The notes beneath the pieces are model-generated. The model searched no databases and was not told the origin of the DNA. It saw nothing but the letters and a program-made list of their open reading frames with translations. Position numbers and translations under genes: made by a program. Shown here in pieces: positions 7,501-11,877 of a stretch of 11,877 nt of DNA. The stretch's first letter is position 1; every line of letters starts with the position of its first letter. This DNA is from JAQBGV01 sp032128395 (GTDB taxonomy: Bacteria; Planctomycetota; UBA8108; UBA1146). The DNA lies in assembly GCA_032128395.1 (NCBI GenBank), contig JAQBGV010000087.1, forward strand, positions 1 through 11,877, read 5' to 3'.

Positions 7501-7675
7501 CGCCGCCGATGAGACCTGGATCGGAGGACGCCGGTACTACAGCCGCGGTGAAGACGCCGAGCTCCGGGCCCGCGACATCGCGCGGCGAGAAGTGTTGATC
7601 TCGCGCGTCCTCGCGGAGAAGCACGGCAATCCGAAGAGGGCGGAAGCGTCCGAAGAGAAGGGAGCGGGACGATGA
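4496..7675 (+). CDS. Exported double-module amidohydrolase (imidazolonepropionase-like), N-terminal module lacking HxH
   Basis: This is a 1059-residue protein. ATG 4496 is chosen because GGAGG at 4485-4489 sits six bases ahead and the next residues form a clean signal peptide (M-Q-R-R, hydrophobic core, L-G-A-Q at 18-21). Residues 35 to about 430 fold like a metal-dependent amidohydrolase but carry I-D-L-D-L-R (91-96) where the family has I-D-x-H-x-H, so both metal histidines are missing. Residues 435-532 are a beta-rich domain beginning L-R-G-M-W-E-L. Residues 533-633 are a charged, then Arg/Gly-rich linker. Residues 634 to about 1035 are an intact module: H694-S-H696, Lys775 in a K-x-A-L-G-E-N-V-K context (candidate bridging Lys), H853/H855, H881 and D935 in Y-N-S-D-S-D. 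The substrate is unknown; this group hydrolyses C-N or related bonds in cyclic amides and dipeptides. The gene is coupled by ATGA to the next amidohydrolase. Confidence 0.9.
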   Translation: MQRRIGVALALIVLAAPLGAQTDPREGIEDRPIGVHALTGVTVIVAPGETIEDATIIIRDGVIADVGTRVRIPADARVWDLSGKTVTAGWIDLDLRVPAILPDGEASREGRHWNTNIHPEISIAEGIRLAESTAKGHRETGFAIALASPDGGILAGVAALVRLTGRDDRRTTIEGSVASIASIESGGFRGGGYPGSRMGAIALLRQTFLDTQWYTEAWRQHTTSPAVIQRPEVNRALAAVEPVLAKELPLALRSQDALGLLSIGEVAKEFGVGAWAYGSGEEYLWLDAVRALRLPLVIPVTYPETPTVDGPGGDTNVTLRELELWARAPENAIRLDRAGVRFSMTPRGLESVSDFPARVRTSIERGLSAETALAAVTTEAAAILGIGDRYGTVRRGSAGTLSVFDGAPFGKETHVVEVWIDGERFPVDPLAEQDLRGMWELTLDRAAGPAEVTLSIAGDESSPRLTAKLGETSISPATLHRQGNEVGLTLGAAAIGEGGFLRLGGVYGGGETFEGTARAPDGSSIRFTAKRTGPVSEEDTAAAKSEDKDAKAAEGNDPEGNDPEADRPREGRGDRGRGGFGRGGGRGRGGFGRGGGGSLSDEDRLAMWSGSADEKLPVPLGARGRTTPPGGDGNFLIRGATIWTSGPDGIIEDGSLLVRGGKIAAVGKNVTAPAQIPVIEAAGRHVTPGIIDPHSHTAIIGGVNEGTQAVTAEVRIGDVVQADDINIYRQLAGGVTSAHLMHGSANPIGGQGQVVQYKWGEPPAMLKVEGPKLIKCALGENVKQSNWDAPTGRYPQTRMGVEQVFRDGFWAAREYMAEWERYQQRDGVPVPRPRVDLELEALAEILRGERLIHCHSYRQDEILMLIRVAEDFGFTVGTFQHVLEGYKIAEEIARHGAAASSFSDWWAYKFEVYDAIPYNGAILYQAGVLTSYNSDSDELARRLNLEAAKAVKYGGVPRDEALKFVTLNPAKQLTIDGWTGSLEVGKAADLVIWSGDPLSTASAADETWIGGRRYYSRGEDAELRARDIARREVLISRVLAEKHGNPKRAEASEEKGAGR
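6155..6188 (+). repeat. 15-bp tandem repeat, about 2.3 copies, coding for E-G-N-D-P
   Basis: The unit gaagggaacgacccg occurs at 6155-6169 and identically at 6170-6184, then starts a third time. It encodes a doubled E-G-N-D-P in the linker between the two amidohydrolase modules. The exact identity at all 15 positions suggests a recent slippage duplication. Confidence 0.85.
6227..6276 (+). repeat. 33-bp-spaced direct repeats coding for R-G-G-F-G-R-G-G
   Basis: A 17-base unit (ggcggattcggacgcgg) occurs at 6227-6243 and again at 6260-6276. Together with the bases between and after, it encodes two R-G-G-F-G-R-G-G units within residues 571-596 of the double amidohydrolase. It is a low-complexity Arg/Gly segment. 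Confidence 0.8.
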
Positions 7676-9048
7676 ACCGCAGCACCCCGCGCAGCAATTC
7701 CCGCATTCTCTGCCAGAGCGGCGTCCTGATCGCCCTGCTCGCGTTGATCGCCACTCTGGCGCCGGCTTCCGATCCGATTCCCGGTCGCGCACAGACCCAA
7801 CCGGTCGCGATCATCGGTGCGACGATCCATCCGGTCGACGCACCCGTGATCGAGCGCGGCACGATCGTCTTCGACCAGGGACGCATCGTCTCGCTCGGCC
7901 GTGATGTCGCGATTCCATCCGGCGCGGAACGGATCGATGCCAGCGGCAAGCATGTCTACCCCGGGCTCATCGCTCCGAGCACTCAAATGGGCCTGATCGA
8001 GATCGACTCGGTGCGCGCCACCGACGACCAGATCGAAGTCGGCCAGATGAATCCCAACGTCCGCGCCGAAATCTCGGTCAACCCCGATAGCGAGCACATC
8101 CCCGTCGCCCGGGCGAACGGCATCGCTCTGGCGGTGACGCGTCCGAGCGGTGGGCGCATCTCGGGATCGAGTGCGCTCCTGCGTCTCGATGGCTGGACCT
8201 GGGAGGACCTGACCGTTCGGGCGCCGCTCGGCATGGAAGTGAACTGGCCCTACCTCGCCGATGGAGGTGGCGGACGCCGATTCCGTCGTCGGGCCCCAGA
8301 CGGTGGCGAGCGCGCGGCCGACGAGCGGAAGATCATCCTCGCTCGGATCGATGACATGTTCGCGGAGGCGGAGGCATACGTGAAGTCGCGGCCGCAGCGC
8401 GAAGCTCCGGCCGAGGCGGGAGACGCCCCCGATCTTCGCATGGAGGCGCTCCGTCCCGTGATCTCGGGTGAGATTCCGGTCTTCCTCCACGCGGACGACG
8501 CGCGGCAGATCCGCTCGTCGGTCGAGTGGGCGCTCGGTCGTGGGCTGAAGCCGATCATCGTCGGTGGCCGCGAGGCCCCGGAGGTCGCGGATTTCCTCGC
8601 CGATCGCAAAGTGCCGGTGATCTACGGACCGATCTACCGTCTGCCCAGCCGGCGCGATGAAGATGTTGCCGCCCCGTTCGAGGGTCCGGCGAAGCTCGAA
8701 GCGGCGGGGGTCTCGTTCGCGATCGGCGCCTTCGACACTTCGAACGTGCGCAACCTCCCCTATCACGCGGGCACTGCGGTGGCGCACGGCCTCTCGAAGG
8801 AAGCGGCGCTCCGATCGATCACCCTCTCCCCCGCGGAGATCCTGGGGGTGGCGGATCGCTACGGATCGCTCGCGGTCGGGAAATCGGCGACGCTGATCAT
8901 CACCGACGGAGATCCCCTCGAGATTCCGACGCACGTCGAGGCGATGTGGATCGACGGGATGAGCGTCGACCTGATGAGCAAGCACACGCAGCTCTACGAG
9001 AAGTACACGGAGAAATTGCGCCGGAGGGAGAAGACCGGGCGGTTCTGA
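7672..9048 (+). CDS. Exported amidohydrolase-family protein lacking the HxH metal motif
   Basis: This is a 458-residue protein. ATG 7672 overlaps the preceding stop as ATGA, and AAGGGAG at 7658-7664 gives it its own ribosome-binding site. A hydrophobic segment at residues 17-33 is followed by P-A-S-D and A-Q-T, consistent with export. The module starts with the family's beta-sandwich (A-I-I-G-A-T-I-H-P-V-D at about 46-56) and reaches Y-P-G-L-I-A-P-S-T-Q at 96-105, where active members read P-G-x-I-D-x-H-x-H: the Asp and both His are gone. One later His survives in F-L-H-A-D-D (H273). The C-terminal signature A-V-G-K-S-A-T-L-I-I-T-D-G-D-P is intact. It resembles the first module of the upstream fusion more than the second. 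I infer a non-catalytic or metal-independent partner subunit. Transcription probably ends at the hairpin at 9075-9113. Confidence 0.88.
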   Translation: MNRSTPRSNSRILCQSGVLIALLALIATLAPASDPIPGRAQTQPVAIIGATIHPVDAPVIERGTIVFDQGRIVSLGRDVAIPSGAERIDASGKHVYPGLIAPSTQMGLIEIDSVRATDDQIEVGQMNPNVRAEISVNPDSEHIPVARANGIALAVTRPSGGRISGSSALLRLDGWTWEDLTVRAPLGMEVNWPYLADGGGGRRFRRRAPDGGERAADERKIILARIDDMFAEAEAYVKSRPQREAPAEAGDAPDLRMEALRPVISGEIPVFLHADDARQIRSSVEWALGRGLKPIIVGGREAPEVADFLADRKVPVIYGPIYRLPSRRDEDVAAPFEGPAKLEAAGVSFAIGAFDTSNVRNLPYHAGTAVAHGLSKEAALRSITLSPAEILGVADRYGSLAVGKSATLIITDGDPLEIPTHVEAMWIDGMSVDLMSKHTQLYEKYTEKLRRREKTGRF

Positions 9049-9074
9049 GGGCGCGTTCGGAACTGTGCTTCCAG

Positions 9075-9113
9075 AAGGGGACTGGTCCCGCGCAGCGGTG
9101 CCAGTCCCCTTTT
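9075..9113 (+). terminator. Intrinsic terminator of the amidohydrolase operon
   Basis: Perfect 11-base arms AAGGGGACTGG (9075-9085) and CCAGTCCCCTT (9101-9111) are followed by more T and a T/C-rich stretch. The loop can form an inner CCGC/GCGG stem (9088-9091 with 9095-9098). It starts 27 bases after the stop of the second amidohydrolase. It also sits 22 bases past the end of the convergent sigma-factor gene and may serve both, though on the minus strand no clear T-run follows. Confidence 0.88.
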
Positions 9114-9132
9114 CCGTTCTTCGTCGTTCGAA

Positions 9133-9702
9133 TCAGCTGGGGTCGAGTTCTCGGGACAGCCAAGTGAGGGCGTGGTGCCAATTTCGCTCCGCGGTTCGGA
9201 GGCCGCAACCGATCCGTTCGGCGACCTCGGGCAAGGTCAGCCCGGCGAAGGAGTGCAGTTCCAATACGCGAAGACAACGCGGCAATACTTCTCCGAGCCG
9301 CTCGAGAGCCTCATCGAGGACCAGCGCATCCAGAGTGAGAGGAGCCAGCGACCTCGGCTCTGCTTGCACGAGCGAAACCCGATGCCTCCCCCCCCCCCGC
9401 TTCTCAGCGCCGCTGCGACGTGACTGATCGATCAGTACCTGCCGCATCGTTCGAGCGGCGATGCCCAGAACGTGCCGGCGGTTCTCCTGCCACAGTTCCG
9501 GGTAGTCGACGAGCTTCACGAATGCTTCGTGCACCAGATCCGTCGGTTGGAACGAGTGGCCCACCCGCTCTCCTCGGAGTTGATACTCAGCGATCCTACG
9601 GAGGTCGGAATAGACGCGCGACAGTGCCCGATCGGAAGTCTCGGGCGCCCCCGCCGTCTTGCGAGCCTTGCACACGGTGATCTGGGAGCTCACGCCATCC
9701 AC
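9133..9702 (-). CDS. ECF-type RNA polymerase sigma factor (Sigma70_ECF / TIGR02999-like)
   Basis: This is a 189-residue protein. Region 2 spans about residues 26-98: Y-S-D-L-R-R-I-A-E-Y-Q-L-R-G-E-R, then the family's H-S-F-Q-P-T-D-L-V-H-E-A-F-V-K-L (49-64) and A-A-R-T-M-R-Q-V-L-I-D-Q (82-93). A-E-K-R-G-G-G (99-105) joins to region 4 (about 128-186), with L-D-A-L-V-L-D-E-A-L-E-R-L and the helix-turn-helix G-L-T-L-P-E-V-A-E-R-I-G-C-G-L-R-T-A-E-R. The start is GTG 9702, the first start after an in-frame stop at 9736-9738, with a weak GAAAGG; GTG 9693 is an alternative. The family directs RNA polymerase to specific promoters and in Planctomycetota often sits beside a Ser/Thr kinase gene; no kinase or anti-sigma gene is visible here. 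Its R-G-G-G codons form an uninterrupted run of 11 G. Confidence 0.93.
   Translation of the reverse strand: MDGVSSQITVCKARKTAGAPETSDRALSRVYSDLRRIAEYQLRGERVGHSFQPTDLVHEAFVKLVDYPELWQENRRHVLGIAARTMRQVLIDQSRRSGAEKRGGGRHRVSLVQAEPRSLAPLTLDALVLDEALERLGEVLPRCLRVLELHSFAGLTLPEVAERIGCGLRTAERNWHHALTWLSRELDPS
9388..9398 (-). repeat. 11-base G homopolymer (C on the plus strand) inside the sigma-factor gene
   Basis: On the minus strand 11 consecutive G encode most of Arg102 and all of Gly103-105 of the sigma factor. It is the longest homopolymer I see in the window. A gain or loss of one base would shift the frame before region 4. Confidence 0.95.
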
Positions 9703-9760
9703 CGGATGGAGCCTTTCGAGGGGGCTTTCAGGAGATCATTTCACACCACCCCTCCCGTGT

Positions 9761-9789
9761 CTCAAGTACCTTTGCTGCAGGAACTTGAG
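9761..9789. promoter_or_regulatory. 29-nt near-perfect palindrome (11-base arms, 7-base loop)
   Basis: The arms CTCAAGTACCT (9761-9771) and AGGAACTTGAG (9779-9789) match as reverse complements except at one position, around the loop TTGCTGC. Its place between divergent genes suits an operator for a dimeric regulator or a leader hairpin. It has no T-run, so it is not a standard terminator. Confidence 0.5.
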
Positions 9790-9807
9790 AATTCGGACGA
9801 TTCTCTT
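9780..9807 (+). promoter_or_regulatory. Possible ECF-type promoter reading toward the SBBP-repeat gene
   Basis: GGAACTT at 9780-9786 equals the consensus -35 box known for E. coli sigma-E-type ECF factors. About 16 bases later lies TCTCTT (9802-9807), a loose -10 match. It points toward the gene starting at 9903. The opposite arm of the palindrome gives GGTACTT on the minus strand, toward the sigma-factor gene. TIGR02999-type factors may use other motifs, so this is tentative. Confidence 0.25.
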
Positions 9808-9832
9808 GGCGGGGTTCGGACGCAAACTGCGC

Positions 9833-9887
9833 ACTCCCTTACGGTTCCGACAGGGGCCCCGATGTCCGGACTCCCCCCTACGGTTCC
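9833..9887 (+). repeat. Pair of imperfect direct repeats upstream of the SBBP-repeat gene
   Basis: ACTCCC-TT-ACGGTTCC at 9833-9848 recurs as ACTCCC-CCCT-ACGGTTCC at 9870-9887; the shared ACGGTTCC cores start 39 bases apart. The second copy ends 15 bases before the start codon at 9903. They may be tandem binding sites or remnants of a small duplication. Confidence 0.5.
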
Positions 9888-9902
9888 CGGATGGGAGAAT
9901 CG

Positions 9903-11877
9903 ATGACGCTATTTCCACGAGACGAAACTCAGGTGGCCCCGTCTCGCCTCGGCCCGCTCGCTCTCCTCGCGATCCCCGGTCTCCTTCTACTCGGAGAACC
10001 ACTCCACTCCGCTGGTCTGGTTCTCCCCAGTCAGGTCGCGGCGATTCAGTCGGTGAACGACGCGGGCTCTGTTCGGGACGCGTCCCTTGGCGGAGCAGAG
10101 CAGACACGGGAATTCGCGCTGGCCGCCCCGTGGACAGGAGACGCGTCCCCCGTCCGAATTCCGTTCTCTTTCGTGGAAAACTGTGGCCAATGGGACGTCC
10201 CCGCGCGATTCGTCGCACGTCGACCGGGGATGCTCGCTCGCTTCGAGAACCAAGGGATCGTCCTGCAACTGGAGAGAACCGCCGGAGAGGCGGAAGTCAA
10301 AGCCTCGGGCGTCGCGCTCCGAATGCAGTTCGAAGGCTGCTCGGAGCAAGTGAAACTTCAGGGCCTCGACCTCGCGTCCGGCTCCAGGAACTACTTCCGG
10401 GGGAACGACCGGTCCCGCTGGAAGACCGGAGTCCCCCAGTACTCGCAGCTGCTCTATCAGGGACTCTACGAGGGTGTCGATCTCCGAGTCCGGGAGGCCG
10501 GGGGGACGCTCGAGTACGACCTGGTCCTCGCACCGGGCGCAAGACTTGCCCCCGTGGTGTTCCGCTGCGAAGGAGCGACGGAGCTGCGACTGGACGAGGA
10601 CGGAAGTCTACTGATCGAAACGGGTCTCGGGGCACTCCGACAGCCGGTTCCGAAGACTTGGTACGAAGGCTCGTCGGGAGAGCGTCAGCCGGTCCCCTGC
10701 TGCTACCGGCTCATCGGGACAGATCGCTACGGGTTCCAGATCGCGGACCGGGATCGGGACCGAGCCCTGGTCATCGACCCCACCCTCGAGTGGTCTACGT
10801 TCCTCGGTGGTTCAGGGGGCGATACTGTCTGGGCGATCGCAGTCGATGAGACTACCGGTGTCATCACCGCGGCAGGTTCGACCCGCTCCTTCGAATTTCC
10901 CACTACCCCTGGAGCATTCCAACCGGCTTTCGCGGGCACCAGCAACTGGGATGGATTCATCGCCCAGTTTGACCCAGCTCGCCCGCCGACCCAACAGCTG
11001 CTCTGGTCCACCTACCTCGGAGGTTCCGATCAAGACCTGATCTTTGACGTGACCGTGGATGGGACGGGGGTGGTGACCGTCGGCGGGTATACCGAATCGA
11101 CGAACTTCCCCACCAGCAACCCCTTTCAATCGAACAGCGGCGGACCCTTGGCCGACGGTTTCGTCGCTCGTCTCGATCCGAGCCAGGTCGGCCAGCAGCA
11201 ACTGATCTGGTCCACATACCTCGGGGGCGGCTCGACCGACTGGGTCGCCGCGATCGACACAGATGGCGGAGTAGTGACGGTCGGGGGCTACGCCGATTCG
11301 TTCAACTTCCCCACGACGCCGGCTGCCTTCGATCCCACGTCCAATGGAAACAGGGATGCGTTTGTCACCCGCTTGGATCCGAGCGCCGCGGGATCCGCTC
11401 AAATGGTCTGGTCGACGTTTCTAGGCGGGTCGAATTCCGAAGGTCTGTTCAGCACCATGTTCGTAGGGGATGATCTGATCAATATGGGCTTGCACGTGGA
11501 CCAGTCCGGGGAGGTCACCGTGGCTGGAATGACCAACTCGACAGACTTTCCTACGACGGCGGGAGCATACGACACCACTGCGAACGGGGGCTACGACGTT
11601 TTTGTGAGCAGGCTCGATGCCACGGGACAATCACTGCTCTGGTCCACCTATCTCGGCGGTGTCGCGATGGACAGTCTGTATTCCCTCGCAGTGGAGCCCT
11701 CGGGAAGAGCCACCGTCGCGGGGTGGACTAGATCCCCCAGCCTTCCCACAACCCTGGGCGCCTTCAACGAGACCTGGGGGGGGCCAGCACCGTGGTACGA
11801 TGGCTTTGTAACGCAGCTCGATCCTGCCATGTCGGGCCCCGATCAGCTCGCCTATTCGACCTTCTTCGGCGGGGCAC
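9903..11877 (+). CDS. DUF7948 / SBBP beta-propeller-repeat secreted protein (C-terminus beyond the window)
   Basis: ATG 9903 has GGGAG at 9893-9897 and opens 658 codons to the right edge with no stop. Residues 16-31 are a hydrophobic export segment after a charged start. Residues 88 to about 294 match the DUF7948 type of N-terminal domain found ahead of SBBP repeats: F-V-E-N-C-G-Q-W-D (90-98), N-Y-F-R-G-N-D (160s), Y-E-G-V-D-L-R-V and A-L-V-I-D-P-T-L (288-295). SBBP repeats follow, each opening W-S-T-(F/Y)-L-G-G and closing with F-P-T-T-x-G-A-F and D-G-F-V-A-R-L-D-P. They begin at residues 297, 368, 436, 503, 580 and 651, so spacing varies from 67 to 77. Such proteins are large and secreted, probably beta-propellers or surface adhesin-like; the function is not known. 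The gene is divergent from the ECF sigma factor. Codon bias looks weaker than in the amidohydrolases. Confidence 0.9.
   Translation, partial: MTLFPRDETQVAPSRLGPLALLAIPGLLLLGEPLHSAGLVLPSQVAAIQSVNDAGSVRDASLGGAEQTREFALAAPWTGDASPVRIPFSFVENCGQWDVPARFVARRPGMLARFENQGIVLQLERTAGEAEVKASGVALRMQFEGCSEQVKLQGLDLASGSRNYFRGNDRSRWKTGVPQYSQLLYQGLYEGVDLRVREAGGTLEYDLVLAPGARLAPVVFRCEGATELRLDEDGSLLIETGLGALRQPVPKTWYEGSSGERQPVPCCYRLIGTDRYGFQIADRDRDRALVIDPTLEWSTFLGGSGGDTVWAIAVDETTGVITAAGSTRSFEFPTTPGAFQPAFAGTSNWDGFIAQFDPARPPTQQLLWSTYLGGSDQDLIFDVTVDGTGVVTVGGYTESTNFPTSNPFQSNSGGPLADGFVARLDPSQVGQQQLIWSTYLGGGSTDWVAAIDTDGGVVTVGGYADSFNFPTTPAAFDPTSNGNRDAFVTRLDPSAAGSAQMVWSTFLGGSNSEGLFSTMFVGDDLINMGLHVDQSGEVTVAGMTNSTDFPTTAGAYDTTANGGYDVFVSRLDATGQSLLWSTYLGGVAMDSLYSLAVEPSGRATVAGWTRSPSLPTTLGAFNETWGGPAPWYDGFVTQLDPAMSGPDQLAYSTFFGGA

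Larger units (their letters stand above)
9703..9902. promoter_or_regulatory. Divergent control region between the sigma-factor and SBBP-repeat genes
   Basis: These 200 bases separate two divergent starts and are visibly less GC-rich around 9730-9830 than the flanking genes. They contain a 29-nt near-perfect palindrome (9761-9789), an overlapping smaller hairpin (9787-9805), a GGAACTT box (9780-9786), a pair of imperfect direct repeats (9833-9848 and 9870-9887), a GGGGCCCC palindrome (9853-9860) and a plus-strand ribosome-binding site GGGAG (9893-9897). I see no open frame with coding character here. Confidence 0.65.

Noticed and set aside
7537..8985. Minus-strand open frame (482 codons) opposite the second amidohydrolase
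   Set aside because: Antisense shadow of a recognised gene, with no motifs of its own.
9736..10218. Minus-strand 160-codon open frame over the start of the SBBP gene
   Set aside because: It overlaps the DUF7948 coding start antisense, is Arg-rich and has no recognisable domain.

Overview
The window looks like a chromosomal piece of a high-GC bacterium (about two-thirds G+C by eye, third codon positions overwhelmingly G or C). The gene families point to a Planctomycetota-like organism: a sigma factor of the Sigma70_ECF/TIGR02999 type, a DUF7948/SBBP-repeat giant secreted protein, a prenyltransferase-repeat lipoprotein, a DUF2330 protein with HEAT-like repeats, and paired secreted imidazolonepropionase-like amidohydrolases. 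Acidobacteriota, Gemmatimonadota or Myxococcota cannot be excluded. Almost every product carries an export signal, so this is a cell-envelope/secretion neighbourhood. I see no tRNA, rRNA, CRISPR, insertion sequence or phage gene.

Layout. (1) Bases 4266 down to 1, minus strand: a likely three-part operon. It runs from an unrecognised membrane-anchored protein (4266-3703, with an in-frame TGA and an open, codon-biased continuation to 3469), through an ATGA-coupled DUF2330 + HEAT-like protein (3472-1154), to a lipoprotein with terpenoid-cyclase/prenyltransferase repeats (1025 to beyond the left edge). (2) Bases 4267-4495: a divergent control region with a perfect 18-bp inverted repeat and good ribosome-binding sites at both ends. 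(3) Bases 4496-9048, plus strand: a two-gene ATGA-coupled operon of secreted amidohydrolases. The first protein fuses a module lacking the metal-binding HxH, a beta-rich domain, an Arg/Gly-rich linker and an intact HxH module; the second is another module without HxH. A strong intrinsic terminator follows at 9075-9113. (4) Bases 9702-9133, minus strand: the ECF sigma factor, convergent with the amidohydrolases and interrupted by a run of 11 G. (5) Bases 9703-9902: a divergent control region with a 29-nt near-perfect palindrome, an overlapping second hairpin and a pair of direct repeats. (6) Base 9903 to beyond the right edge, plus strand: the DUF7948/SBBP-repeat protein.

Two real genes (1025 to the left edge, and 9903 to the right edge) run off the window. 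The items most worth a second look are the in-frame TGA at 3703-3705, which has a hairpin of bacterial-SECIS-like geometry behind it; the 11-G tract inside the sigma factor; the head-to-tail fusion of two exported proteins inside the DUF2330-HEAT gene; and the three-module amidohydrolase operon in which only one module keeps its metal ligands. No single gene set here is recognisable as a described defence, secretion or biosynthetic system.
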